Part shown: piece by piece, positions 9,368 to 18,183 of the stretch
Layout of the letters: every line of letters begins with the position of its first letter
Numbering within the stretch: position 1 is the stretch's first letter
Source: JB111 sp049856175
GTDB taxonomy: Bacteria > Actinomycetota > Actinomycetes > Actinomycetales > Actinomycetaceae
Direction: 5' to 3'
Assembly: GCF_049856175.1 (NCBI RefSeq)
Contig: NZ_JBNDNA010000015.1
Coordinates: 1 to 64,000 of the forward strand
DNA length: 64,000 nt
The notes under the pieces: generated by a model
Databases searched by the model: none
What the model saw: the letters and a program-made list of their open reading frames with translations, nothing else
What the model was told of the DNA's origin: nothing
Made by a program: the position numbers and the translations under genes

Positions 9368-10689
9368 CATCCGTCTCCCGCGGCCTCGCCGAGGCGGCAG
9401 AGCGCCTCATCCCGGGCGGGGTCAACTCCGCCACCCGCAGCATCGGCGCCCCCTGGGCCTGGCGATCCGCGCACGGCGCCACGATCACCGACATGGACGG
9501 CGGCGTCTACACCGACTACCACGCCGCGTTCGGCGCGATCCTCCTCGGGCACAGCGACGAGCGGGTCAACGCCGCCGTCACGCGCGCCATCGCCGACATC
9601 GACCTCGTGGGCGTCGGCACGACCGAGCTCGAGGTGGAGCTGGCACGGCTGGTCGTCGACGCCATCCCGAGCGCCGAGATGACCATCTCCACCATGAGCG
9701 GCTCGGAGGCGACGTTCCAGGCGGTCCGCCTCGCGCGCGGCGCGACGGGGCGCCCGTACATCCTCAAGTTCCAGGGCAACTTCCACGGGTCCTACGACGC
9801 GCTCGCCCGCAACGTCATCTCCGCGCCCGAGCTCGCGTGGAAGCGCGACCCGAACTCGTCCGGGATCCTCGACGACGCCATCGACCACACGCTCGTCGCC
9901 GAGTTCAACGACCTCGCCTCGGTCGAGGAGCTGTTCGCCCAGCACCCCGGGCAGATCGCGGCCGTGATCCTCGAGCCCGTCCCGCACAACGTCGGCGCGC
10001 TCCTGCCCGAGCAGTCCTTCCTCGAGGGCCTGCGCACTCTCACCCGGACGCACGGGAGCGTCCTCATCTTCGACGAGGTGATCTCCGGCTTCCGCCACGC
10101 GCTCGGCGGCTACCAGGAGCTGTGCGGCGTCACGCCGGACCTCACCACGTTCGGCAAGGCGATGGGCAACGGGTTCCCGGTCGCGGGGCTGGCCGGCAGC
10201 CGCGACGTCATGTCGCACTTCACGCCCGCGGGCGGCACGGTCATGCTGGCGGGCACGTTCAACGGCAACGCCGCGTCGATGGCCGCCGCGATCGCCACCA
10301 TCGAGGTGCTCAAGGACCCCGAGGTCGATTTCTACGGCCACGTCGGCCGCCTCGGTGACCGCATGCGCACGGGCCTCCAGGGAATCGCCGACGAGCACGG
10401 CATCGCCGCGCACATCACCGGGCTCGGCTCCGTGTTCATCCCGTACTTCCTCGACGGCGAGGTCCGCGGGTACCGCGACCTGCTGCGCAACGACGACCAG
10501 GCCTACGCCACGTTCCAGCGGCGCATGATCGACAAGGGCTCGTTCATGTACCCGATGGCGCTCAAGCGGAACCACATCTCGCTCGCGCACACCGAGGCGG
10601 ACGTCGACCGCACCCTCGCGCAGGCCGAGGAGGTCCTCGTCGCCATGGCGCACGAGGGGCTGTTCGCGCACCCGAAGGCCGCGGTCTGA
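9364..10689 (+). CDS. Class III PLP aminotransferase, glutamate-1-semialdehyde aminomutase-like
   Basis: 441 residues, fold-type I class III. It starts like HemL (LIPGGVNSATR), has the cofactor-binding MSGSEATFQAVRLAR and FDEVISGFR motifs, and the PLP-binding Lys at about residue 265 in TFGKAMGNG. It is catabolic rather than heme-biosynthetic by context: no hem genes are nearby and it sits inside the IclR operon. Likely role: moving or removing an amino group on an amino-sugar acid or amino-acid intermediate. The GTG start overlaps the upstream stop (GTGA); 1 bp separates its stop from the next ATG. Substrate unknown. Confidence 0.88.
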   Translation: MTSVSRGLAEAAERLIPGGVNSATRSIGAPWAWRSAHGATITDMDGGVYTDYHAAFGAILLGHSDERVNAAVTRAIADIDLVGVGTTELEVELARLVVDAIPSAEMTISTMSGSEATFQAVRLARGATGRPYILKFQGNFHGSYDALARNVISAPELAWKRDPNSSGILDDAIDHTLVAEFNDLASVEELFAQHPGQIAAVILEPVPHNVGALLPEQSFLEGLRTLTRTHGSVLIFDEVISGFRHALGGYQELCGVTPDLTTFGKAMGNGFPVAGLAGSRDVMSHFTPAGGTVMLAGTFNGNAASMAAAIATIEVLKDPEVDFYGHVGRLGDRMRTGLQGIADEHGIAAHITGLGSVFIPYFLDGEVRGYRDLLRNDDQAYATFQRRMIDKGSFMYPMALKRNHISLAHTEADVDRTLAQAEEVLVAMAHEGLFAHPKAAV

Positions 10690-10690
10690 C

Positions 10691-12250
10691 ATGTCCCCGA
10701 CTCCGACGACCGTGCTGCGCGGAGGCCTCGTCGCCGACGGGCTCGGTGGTGACCCCTTCCTCGGCGACGTCGTCGTCGCCGGGGAGCGGATCGCTGCCGT
10801 CGTCCCGGCGGGCGAGCGACCCGCCGGCGGGTACGACGCGGAGATCGTCGACTGCGCGGGGCGGGTCGTCGCCCCCGGCTTCGTGGACATCCACTGCCAC
10901 TCCGACCTCAGCCTGCTCGCCTACCCGGACAACGAGAGCCGGATCGGCCAGGGCGTGACCACCGAGGTGGTCGGGAACTGCGGCATGACTCCGGCCCCGG
11001 TGGGCGCCGACCTCACCGGCCTGCAGAAGGTCATCAGCACCATCGACGTCACGCCCGACCTGGAGTGGACCTGGAGCGACGTCGCCGGCTGGCTCCAGGC
11101 GCTCGACGACTGCCCCACCGCGACCAACGTCGCCGCCCACGTCGGCCACGGGTCCGCGCGGTTCGCCGTGGCCGGCACCAGCACGGACGCCCTCGACGGC
11201 GCGGGGCTGGCCGCGCTCGAGCGCGAGGTCGCCGGCGCCTTCGCGGCCGGCGTCGTGGGGGTCAGCCTCGGGCTCATGTACGCCCCCGGCGAGTCGGCGC
11301 GCGCCGACGAGCTCGCCTCGGTGGCGCGCATCGTCGCCGCCCATGACGGACTGCTGTCGGCGCACCTGCGCGACTACCGCACGAGCGCCCTGCGCGGGTC
11401 GATCGACGAGGTGGCCGGCGCCGTGCACGACGGCGGACCGCGGCTGCAGATCTCGCACCTGCGGGGCATCGGCGGGGAGGACGGATTCCCGGAGGTGCTC
11501 GACCACGTCGAGACGCTGCAGGGGTCGGCGGACATCGCGGCCGACGCGTACCCGTACGTCCACGGACACACCACGCTCATCCAGCTGCTGCCTCCGGAGC
11601 TGCGCGCGGCCGGACCGGACGCGGTCGTCGACGCCTGCCTCACCTCTCCGGGCGCGATCGCCGACCTCCTCGCGGCCGCCGGCTACGCCCTCCACCAGAT
11701 CCTCGTCATGAAGGCGACGGCGACGCCCGAGGCCGTGGGCAAGGATCTGACCGAGATTGACGGCGACCCCTGGGTATGGCTCGCCGACCTGCTGGTGGCC
11801 AACGACGGGCTCGTCGACGTCGCCGTGGAGAGCGGACGGTGGAGCGACGTCGACCTGGCGCTCGACACCCCCTGGATCTCGGTCGCCTCCGACGGCACGG
11901 CGCTGAACCGCACGCACCTGTCGTCCGTCGCGCACCCCCGCTCCTGGGGCGCCTTCTCCGCCGGCTACCGGCGGATGCGGCGACGCGGCACGCCCGTCGG
12001 CGAGACCGTCCGACGCCTCACCACCGCGCCGGCGGCGCGCGCCGGCCTCACCAGCGGCATCGTCGAGGGCCACCGCGCCGACCTGGTCGTGCTCGACGAC
12101 CTCACCTTCGACTCCGCGGCGACGTTCGCCCAGCCGGCGCAGACCTCCGTGGGGCTCGACCACGTCTACGTGGGCGGCACGGCCGTCACCGAGCACGGGC
12201 GCCGCACCGGTGCGCGTCCGGGCACTCTCATCAGGAAGGGCCAGCAGTGA
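10691..12250 (+). CDS. N-acyl-D-amino-acid deacylase / D-aminoacylase family amidohydrolase
   Basis: 519 residues, the usual length for the family. Amidohydrolase_3 layout: N-terminal beta-sandwich with RGGLVADGLGG, then the metal-binding FVDIHCHSDLS, VVGNCG with the conserved Cys, LMYAPGE, and a C-terminal VASDGTALN region with the catalytic Asp, followed by RRLTTAPAARAGL. Such enzymes remove N-acyl groups from D-amino acids, and some act on N-acetyl-amino-sugar acids. It is the clearest de-N-acylating enzyme in the operon, which matters because the PIG-L relative downstream lacks a key residue. Its stop overlaps the GTG of the oxidoreductase. Acyl-chain and sugar specificity cannot be read. 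Confidence 0.88.
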   Translation: MSPTPTTVLRGGLVADGLGGDPFLGDVVVAGERIAAVVPAGERPAGGYDAEIVDCAGRVVAPGFVDIHCHSDLSLLAYPDNESRIGQGVTTEVVGNCGMTPAPVGADLTGLQKVISTIDVTPDLEWTWSDVAGWLQALDDCPTATNVAAHVGHGSARFAVAGTSTDALDGAGLAALEREVAGAFAAGVVGVSLGLMYAPGESARADELASVARIVAAHDGLLSAHLRDYRTSALRGSIDEVAGAVHDGGPRLQISHLRGIGGEDGFPEVLDHVETLQGSADIAADAYPYVHGHTTLIQLLPPELRAAGPDAVVDACLTSPGAIADLLAAAGYALHQILVMKATATPEAVGKDLTEIDGDPWVWLADLLVANDGLVDVAVESGRWSDVDLALDTPWISVASDGTALNRTHLSSVAHPRSWGAFSAGYRRMRRRGTPVGETVRRLTTAPAARAGLTSGIVEGHRADLVVLDDLTFDSAATFAQPAQTSVGLDHVYVGGTAVTEHGRRTGARPGTLIRKGQQ

Positions 12251-13263
12251 CCGAGCAAGGAACGCCCCTGGGCGTCGGGATCGTGGGGGTCGGCGGGATC
12301 GCGCTGTCCCACATGGCCGCGCTGCGCACCATGACGGGCGCACGGCTCGTCGCCGTGTGCGACCTGGACGCCGACCGCGCCGCCGAGGTGGCGCACACGG
12401 AGCGGTGCGCCGGCTACGGGTCGGTCGACGAGCTCCTCGCGGACGACGCCGTCGAGGCCGTCATCGTCTGCACCCCGAACATGACGCACGAGGCGCTCGG
12501 CCTCCAGGTCCTCACGGCGGGTCGGCACCTGCTGATGGAGAAGCCCCTGGCGCTGACGCCCGAGGGTGCGCGACGCGTCGCGGCCGAGGCCGACGCACGC
12601 GGCCTCGCGCTCGCCGTGGGCCACAGCCACCGGTTCACCGACCAGAGCCTGGCGATCCGCGAGGTCATCGACTCCGGCGACATCGGCACGCCGCGGTTCG
12701 TCCGCGTCGTCATGAACGGCGGCTGGATCTGGCCCGGCTGGCAGGCCTGGGTGCTCGACCCCGAGCTCTCCGGCGGTCACTCGCTGCACAACGGCGTCCA
12801 CCTCATCGACCTCGCGAGCTGGTGGATCGGCGAGCCGGCGACGAGCGTCTTCTCGGTCGGGCAGCACGCCACGAGCGAGGCGCTCCAGATCCACGACTAC
12901 CTGGTCATGGGCCTCGGCTTCGCGAGCGGTGCCTCGGGGGTGTGCGAGATCAGCCGCGGCGAGCTCCCCCGCAGCGCCGGCTACCTGGAGCTCACCGTCG
13001 TGGGCACCGAGGGCGTCCTCTCACGCTCGTGGGACGCCGAGGGCGTCCTCGCCTGGACCGACACCGGCCTCACGGCGTGGGGCGTCGACGGCTCCGGCGG
13101 CCGCACCTTCGTCCGCGAGCTCGAGGCGTTCGCCGCCGCGGCGCGCGGCGAGGTCGAGGTCGTCCCACCCGTGTCGGCGGCGATCCACGCCGTCGACGTC
13201 GCCGCCGCGTCCGAGGCCTCGCTCCGCGAGGGCCGCACGATGACGATCGGAGCAACGGCATGA
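12247..13263 (+). CDS. Gfo/Idh/MocA-family NAD(P)-dependent oxidoreductase
   Basis: 338 residues. N-terminal Rossmann fold with GVGGIALSHMAALR, CDLDADRA and the ICTPNMTH loop, then the EKPLAL motif with the family's conserved Lys, and a C-terminal alpha/beta domain containing SLHNGVHLIDLASWWIGEPA, whose His pair fits the catalytic site. Members oxidise or reduce sugars and inositols at one carbon. Coupled by GTGA upstream and ATGA downstream. Likely role in this operon: oxidising an imported sugar or amino sugar to a lactone or keto form. Cofactor preference and substrate are not determined. Confidence 0.88.
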   Translation: MTEQGTPLGVGIVGVGGIALSHMAALRTMTGARLVAVCDLDADRAAEVAHTERCAGYGSVDELLADDAVEAVIVCTPNMTHEALGLQVLTAGRHLLMEKPLALTPEGARRVAAEADARGLALAVGHSHRFTDQSLAIREVIDSGDIGTPRFVRVVMNGGWIWPGWQAWVLDPELSGGHSLHNGVHLIDLASWWIGEPATSVFSVGQHATSEALQIHDYLVMGLGFASGASGVCEISRGELPRSAGYLELTVVGTEGVLSRSWDAEGVLAWTDTGLTAWGVDGSGGRTFVRELEAFAAAARGEVEVVPPVSAAIHAVDVAAASEASLREGRTMTIGATA

Positions 13264-13772
13264 CCGGCACGCTCACCACCCGGCCCGGACTCGTCCGCGC
13301 GCTCGCGGCGATGCACTCCGGCGAGCTCGGGCTCCTGCGGGCAGCGGCGCTCGACGTCGTCGCGGTCGGCGAGGGGGACGCGCTGAGCGTGCTCGGCCCG
13401 GACGCGATCGGCGTCCTGCGCGCCGCGACCGGCCCGACGTCGGTCGACTTCCAGGCGCACTCCGCCGCGGACGGGGGCGCGACGACGTTCCTCGGGCGGG
13501 CGAGCCACGGGATCGCCGTGAGCGCGCACCTCTCGCTCGTCGACGGCGACGGCGGCGAGCACCTCTACGCGGCGATCCGGCTCGTCGGCACGCACGGCTC
13601 CGTGGTCGTGGACCTGCTGCGCCCGCTGCTGGACGTCCGCACCGCGGCCGGGACCACGCGGGTGCCGTTCGGGGTGCCCGGCGCGCAGGTCCCGCCGGAG
13701 GACACGACCGACGCCCTGTCCGCGATCGCCGACTCCGCGCGGTCGGGCCGCACGGTAACGACCAACTGGTGA
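13260..13772 (+). CDS. Small protein resembling a Gfo/Idh/MocA C-terminal domain
   Basis: 170 residues, ATG overlapping the upstream oxidoreductase stop (ATGA), so it is co-translated with it. No Rossmann nucleotide-binding motif is present. Its beta-strand-rich middle and the stretch ending in GTHGSVVVDLLRPLLDV look like the substrate-binding/dimerisation half of a Gfo/Idh/MocA oxidoreductase, and it ends with a run (ALSAIADSARSGRTVTTNW) resembling the tail of these enzymes. It may be a partner subunit of the preceding full-length enzyme or a relic of a duplicated copy. Codon usage looks normal and the frame is clean, which favours a functioning protein. No firm function. Confidence 0.7.
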   Translation: MTGTLTTRPGLVRALAAMHSGELGLLRAAALDVVAVGEGDALSVLGPDAIGVLRAATGPTSVDFQAHSAADGGATTFLGRASHGIAVSAHLSLVDGDGGEHLYAAIRLVGTHGSVVVDLLRPLLDVRTAAGTTRVPFGVPGAQVPPEDTTDALSAIADSARSGRTVTTNW

Positions 13773-13785
13773 GGGAGAACAGGAC

Positions 13786-14631
13786 ATGAAGTGGCTGACG
13801 TTCGACGACGGCGGCACCGTCCGGCACGGGTACGTCGAGGGTGACGAGATCGTCGTGGCCGGCGACGGCGACCTGGCGGCCGTGGTCCGGGGCGAGACCG
13901 GCGCGACGGAGGTCGGGCGCCGCCCGCTCGCCGGCGCGCGCCTCCTCGCTCCCCTGCTGGCGCCGGGCAAGGTGCTCGCGGTCGCCGCGAACTATCAGGA
14001 GCACGTCAAGGAGGCAGGTTTCGAGGCGCGGAAGCAGACGACCGCGACGCCGCGCCTCTTCCTCAAGCCCGACACGGCGATCACGGGCCCGGACGCCCCG
14101 GTCGCCCTCAATCCCATCACCACCCAGCTCGACTGGGAGGTGGAGATCGCCGCGGTGATCGGCTGGCGCGCGCAGGGCGTGCCGGTGGGCGACGCGCTGG
14201 ACCACGTGTTCGGCTACGCCACGAGCAACGACATCTCGGCGCGCAGCCTCGACCTGGGCGTGCCCCGCGACGGCGAGGCCATGACCGGCTTCTTCGACTG
14301 GCTCGAGGGCAAGTGGCTCGACGGCTCGGCGCCCCTGGGCCCCTACCTCGTCACCAGCGACGAGGTGCCGGACCCCCAGGACCTCGGGCTCACGCTCGAG
14401 CTCAACGGCCAGGTCATGCAGCAGGGCAGCTCGTCCGACATGGTCCACACCGTCGCCGAGCTGGTGTCGTTCAGCTCGCGGCTCATGACCCTCAACCCGG
14501 GGGACATCATTCTCACCGGCACACCGTCCGGCGTCGGTGCCACCACCGGCGTCTTCCTCCAGCCCGGCGACACCATGGTCGCCGCGGTCGAGGGACTCGG
14601 GTCCCTCACCACCCCAGTCGTGGCGGCGTAG
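13786..14631 (+). CDS. Fumarylacetoacetate hydrolase (FAH)-family enzyme
   Basis: 281 residues; AGGACATG start context with GGGAGAACAGG upstream. FAH fold: N-terminal cap, then AANYQEHVKE, LFLKPDTAI, a DWEVEIAAVIG metal-ligand motif, GYATSNDISARS, GKWLDGSAPLGPY and the terminal ILTGTPSGVG. The family hydrolyses beta-diketone C-C bonds, or dehydrates or isomerises 2-keto-3-deoxy sugar acids, using a divalent metal. It is the last enzyme before the ABC importer, in the same operon as another FAH enzyme 8 kb downstream. I infer it acts on a keto-deoxy acid late in the pathway. Confidence 0.88.
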   Translation: MKWLTFDDGGTVRHGYVEGDEIVVAGDGDLAAVVRGETGATEVGRRPLAGARLLAPLLAPGKVLAVAANYQEHVKEAGFEARKQTTATPRLFLKPDTAITGPDAPVALNPITTQLDWEVEIAAVIGWRAQGVPVGDALDHVFGYATSNDISARSLDLGVPRDGEAMTGFFDWLEGKWLDGSAPLGPYLVTSDEVPDPQDLGLTLELNGQVMQQGSSSDMVHTVAELVSFSSRLMTLNPGDIILTGTPSGVGATTGVFLQPGDTMVAAVEGLGSLTTPVVAA

Positions 14632-14651
14632 CCGCCGCCCGGAGCCCCCGG

Positions 14652-14673
14652 GCCTGATCGACGCAGATCAGGC
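14652..14673 (+). terminator. Hairpin between the FAH and binding-protein genes
   Basis: GCCTGATC, 6-base loop, GATCAGGC: a perfect 8-bp stem 20 bases after the FAH stop and 27 bases before the binding-protein start. No T-run follows, so it may be an RNA processing or stabilising element that sets a higher level of binding protein, rather than a full terminator. Confidence 0.5.
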
Positions 14674-14699
14674 TGTTCCACCCACCACGAGGAGCAATC

Positions 14700-16316
14700 A
14701 TGCGATCACGAATCGCCAGGACGGCCGTCGCACTCGGCCTCTCCACAGCCCTGCTGACCGCCTGCGGAGGAGGTGGCGACGACAACGGCGGCGGCGAGGC
14801 CGGATCGGACGGGGGCGACCCGACGTCCGCCAACCTCTACCTGTACCAGTCCCCCGTCCAGTTCAACCCGCTGGCACCCGGGCAGGGTGCCGAGCAGCTG
14901 ACGATGACGCTGGTGTACGACGCCCTGTTCAACGTGGGACCCGACTTCGAGCCGGTCCCCCGGATCGCGGAGTCGTGGGACGTGAACGACGACGCCACGT
15001 CCTACACCTTCCACCTGCGCGACGGGCTCGAGTGGAGCGACGGAGAGCAGATCACCGCGGACGACGTCGTCTTCACGTACAACCTGTTCGCCAACCCCGA
15101 CGTCGCCAGCCCCAACACCGCGCCCTTCCAGGGCGTCGTGGGCTTCGACGAGGTCCAGGAGGGCGCGGCCGACACGCTCGAGGGCATCGTGGCGGACGAC
15201 GACCAGACCGTGACGATCAACCTCACCGAGCCCACCCCCGGCTTTCTCGCCCTGTTCGGCAGCGGCTTCGGGATCCTCCCCGAGCACGTCCTGGGCGACG
15301 TCGAGCCCGCCTCGATCATGGAGGACGAGTTCTTCGACCTGCCCCCCGTCAGCTCCGGGCCCTACGTGATGCGCGAGTTCAACGTCGACCAGAACGTCGT
15401 CCTCGACGCGAACCCCAACTACTGGACAGAGGTCGGCATCGACACGCTCTACCTCCAGATGCTCACCAGCGACGTCGCGACCGCCCAGCTCGCCACGGGC
15501 GAGACCGACCTCGTCCAGATCGCGCCGCAGGACCTGGAGACGGTCGAGGGGCTCGACGGCGTCACCGTCAGCTCGGCGCCGTCGCCCGGGTTCCTCCGCC
15601 TGCTCGTCAACTTCGAGCGGTACGACGACGAGCGGGTCCGCCAGGGACTCCTCATGGCCATCGACCGCCAGGGCATCATCGACGGGATCCTCGGGGGCCA
15701 CGGCGAGGTCCTCAACAGCACGATCATGACGCCCTGGGCGATCCCCGACGACCTCGAGACCTACGACTACAACCCCGAGGAGGCCACGGCCCTGCTCGAG
15801 GAGGCCGGCTTCGACTTCGACCAGGAGCTCCGGATCAGCTGGATCCCGGGCACCGCCGACCGTGACGCGGCCGTCCAGGTCGTCATCGAGAACCTCGGCG
15901 CGATCGGCATCAACGTCGTGGCCAACCAGATCGAGGAGGCGAACCAGCTGAGCATGATCGAGAACGCCGAGTACGACCTCATGATCTCGGGCGGCGGCAC
16001 GTACACCCCCGACCCGACGGTCTCGGCCAACGCCCTGCGCTGCGACGCCATCTTCCCGGCCGGCGGCAACACGTCCCTGTTCTGCAACGAGGAGCTCGAC
16101 GAGCTGCTCAACCAGGGTGCCGTCACGGCCGACGAGGCCGAGCGCGAGACGATCTACCAGGACGCCGTCCGCCTCGACAACCAGCTGGTGCCCTACCTGT
16201 GGCTCTACGTCCCCGACACCCCCTGGGCGGTGAGTGACCGCCTGCAGGGCTTCGAGCCGCACGGCGACTTCGCCAACGGCTTCTGGAACGCCGCCGAGTG
16301 GACCGTGACGGACTGA
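14700..16316 (+). CDS. ABC transporter substrate-binding lipoprotein (family 5, DppA/OppA-like)
   Basis: 538 residues with a lipoprotein signal peptide: basic n-region, hydrophobic core and lipobox LLTAC with Cys22 to be lipidated, followed by a Gly/Asp-rich flexible linker. The mature part has the family 5 pattern: RIAESWDVNDDATSYTFHLR, SDGEQITADDVVFTYN and the late RQGLLMAIDR. Strong RBS (GAGGAG). It captures a peptide-like or oligosaccharide-like ligand outside the membrane and hands it to the two permeases that follow. Such proteins bind di- and oligopeptides, but cluster members also carry glycopeptides and sugars; the ligand here is presumably the operon's substrate. Confidence 0.92.
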   Translation: MRSRIARTAVALGLSTALLTACGGGGDDNGGGEAGSDGGDPTSANLYLYQSPVQFNPLAPGQGAEQLTMTLVYDALFNVGPDFEPVPRIAESWDVNDDATSYTFHLRDGLEWSDGEQITADDVVFTYNLFANPDVASPNTAPFQGVVGFDEVQEGAADTLEGIVADDDQTVTINLTEPTPGFLALFGSGFGILPEHVLGDVEPASIMEDEFFDLPPVSSGPYVMREFNVDQNVVLDANPNYWTEVGIDTLYLQMLTSDVATAQLATGETDLVQIAPQDLETVEGLDGVTVSSAPSPGFLRLLVNFERYDDERVRQGLLMAIDRQGIIDGILGGHGEVLNSTIMTPWAIPDDLETYDYNPEEATALLEEAGFDFDQELRISWIPGTADRDAAVQVVIENLGAIGINVVANQIEEANQLSMIENAEYDLMISGGGTYTPDPTVSANALRCDAIFPAGGNTSLFCNEELDELLNQGAVTADEAERETIYQDAVRLDNQLVPYLWLYVPDTPWAVSDRLQGFEPHGDFANGFWNAAEWTVTD

Positions 16317-16320
16317 TTGC

Positions 16321-17280
16321 ATGCTGAGAGCTCTCGTCCCACGTCTCCTCTCGAGCGTGGCCGTCTTCCTGCTCATCGCCGTCGGACTGTTCGCCCTCAC
16401 CCGGCTCGCGCCCGGTGACCCCATCGAGATGATGGTGCCGCCGGAGCTGGCGGGGGCCCAGCGGGACGCGTACATCGCGTCGGTCCGCGAGCGGTTCGGT
16501 CTCGACCAGCCGGTCGTGGTGCAGTTCTGGCACTGGCTCGGCGGGCTCATGACGGGAGATCTCGGATACTCGTACAACGGTGGCCGGCCGGTCGGCGAGC
16601 TGCTCGCCGACCGGCTCGGCCCGACCGCCCTGCTCATGGGCAGCGCGATGACCATCGGCCTGATCGTCGCCATCCCGGCGGGCGTCATCGCTGCCGTGCG
16701 ACGCAACACCGTCGCGGACTACACGATCAGCTCGGTGAGCGTCGTCGCCATCGCCGTCCCGAGCTTCTTCCTCGGCATGCTCGCCATCTACGTCTTCGCG
16801 GTGCAGCTGGGCTGGCTCCCCTCCTCGGGGATGTACAGCAGCGGCCGGGACGACATCGGCGACCTGCTGCGCCACATGGTCATGCCGGTCGGCCTGCTCG
16901 CGCTGGCCAACGCGGCCAACTTCATCCGTTACGTCCGCAGCGGCGTGCTCGAGGAGCTGAACAAGGACTACGTCCGCACGATCATCGCGAAAGGCGGGAC
17001 CCAGGCGCGGGCGCTGCGGCACGCGCTGCGCAACAGCCTCATGTCGCTCGTCACGGTGCTGGCGATGACGATCCCGGTCGCCCTGTCCGGCGCGGTCGTG
17101 CTCGAGCAGATCTTCTCGTGGCCCGGGATGGGGCAGCTCGCGATCGACGCCCTCGGGCAGCGCGACTACCCGGTCCTCATCGGGTTCGGGCTGTACATCG
17201 CGGTGCTCGTCCTGATCTGCAACCTCATCGCCGACCTGTCCTACACGATCATCGACCCGAGGGTGAGGAAAGCACGATGA
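16321..17280 (+). CDS. ABC transporter permease (DppB/OppB-like)
   Basis: 319 residues, integral membrane, about six transmembrane segments beginning with RLLSSVAVFLLIAVGLFALT. It has the DppB hallmark LGLDQPVVVQFWHW-like periplasmic stretch after helix 1 (FGLDQPVVVQFWHWLGG) and a cytoplasmic EAA-type loop (DYVRTIIAKGGTQARALRHA) that contacts the ATPase. It starts 4 bp after the binding-protein stop and its stop overlaps the next start (ATGA). With the second permease it forms the transmembrane channel of the importer. Confidence 0.93.
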   Translation: MLRALVPRLLSSVAVFLLIAVGLFALTRLAPGDPIEMMVPPELAGAQRDAYIASVRERFGLDQPVVVQFWHWLGGLMTGDLGYSYNGGRPVGELLADRLGPTALLMGSAMTIGLIVAIPAGVIAAVRRNTVADYTISSVSVVAIAVPSFFLGMLAIYVFAVQLGWLPSSGMYSSGRDDIGDLLRHMVMPVGLLALANAANFIRYVRSGVLEELNKDYVRTIIAKGGTQARALRHALRNSLMSLVTVLAMTIPVALSGAVVLEQIFSWPGMGQLAIDALGQRDYPVLIGFGLYIAVLVLICNLIADLSYTIIDPRVRKAR

Positions 17281-18182
17281 CGAGCAACGACCAGCTCCCC
17301 GCCTCGACCGTCGACCTCGCCCCGACCCCGCAGGAGTCCTCGCCGGACAAGCTCGCCCTGCGTCGGTTCCTCAAGAACCCGGCCGCGGTGATCGGCGTGG
17401 TCGCCCTGGTGATCATCGTGCTGGCAAGCGCGCTGGCCCCGTTCATCAGCCCGTACCCGCCCAACGAGATCGACCTGACGAACACCCGGCAGGCGCCGTC
17501 CGGCGAGCACTGGCTCGGCACCGACTCGACCGGCCGCGACGTCTTCAGCCGCCTGCTCGCGGGCGGTCAGATCTCCCTCATGGTGGGCTTCCTCGCCGCC
17601 CTCATGGCGGTGGTGATCGGCACGCTCGCTGGCGTCGTCGCCGGGTGGTTCGGCGGGATCGTCGACGGGATCATCAGCCGCGTCATCGACATCATGCTGT
17701 CGGTGCCGCCGGTCCTGGTGATCATCGTCCTCGCCGGCATCATCGGCCCGAGCGTGCCGATGCTCATCATCGTCATCGCCGGACTCGCGTGGCCGACGCC
17801 GGCCCGCATCGCCCGGGGCGTGGTCCTCAGCCTGCGCGAGGAGGAGTTCGTCCAGGCCGCCCGGGCGCTCGGCTCGCGGACCGGGTTCATCCTCTTCCGG
17901 CACCTCGTGCCGGGCGTGCTGCCCCCCATCGTGGTCTCGGCGACCCTGCTCGTGGCCGAGTCCGTCCTGCTGGAGTCCTCCCTGTCGTTCCTCGGCGCCG
18001 GCGTCCAGCCGCCGGAGTCGAGCTGGGGAAACATGCTCAACGAGGCGCAGTCCCTCACCGTCCTGTCGTCCATGCCGTGGCTGTGGGTGCCGGCCGGTCT
18101 CATGATCGCCGTCACCGTCCTGTCGGCGATGGCGATCGGGGACGGCGTCCGAGACGCCATCGACCCGCGGAAGAACAGCTGA
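17277..18182 (+). CDS. ABC transporter permease (DppC/OppC-like)
   Basis: 301 residues. Cytoplasmic N-terminus, a first helix (AVIGVVALVIIVLASALAPF), the DppC-typical GTDSTGRDVFSRLLAGGQISL, then five helices and an EAA-type loop (EEFVQAARALGSRTGFILFRH). The ATG at 17277 overlaps the previous stop by 4 bp and is preferred to longer in-frame versions lying inside the first permease. It pairs with the DppB-like subunit. Confidence 0.93.
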   Translation: MTSNDQLPASTVDLAPTPQESSPDKLALRRFLKNPAAVIGVVALVIIVLASALAPFISPYPPNEIDLTNTRQAPSGEHWLGTDSTGRDVFSRLLAGGQISLMVGFLAALMAVVIGTLAGVVAGWFGGIVDGIISRVIDIMLSVPPVLVIIVLAGIIGPSVPMLIIVIAGLAWPTPARIARGVVLSLREEEFVQAARALGSRTGFILFRHLVPGVLPPIVVSATLLVAESVLLESSLSFLGAGVQPPESSWGNMLNEAQSLTVLSSMPWLWVPAGLMIAVTVLSAMAIGDGVRDAIDPRKNS

Positions 18183-18183
18183 C

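Noticed and set aside
9364..10689. Heme-biosynthetic hemL
   Set aside because: Sequence is of that class, but it lies in a catabolic operon with no other tetrapyrrole genes; heme function is not supported by context.
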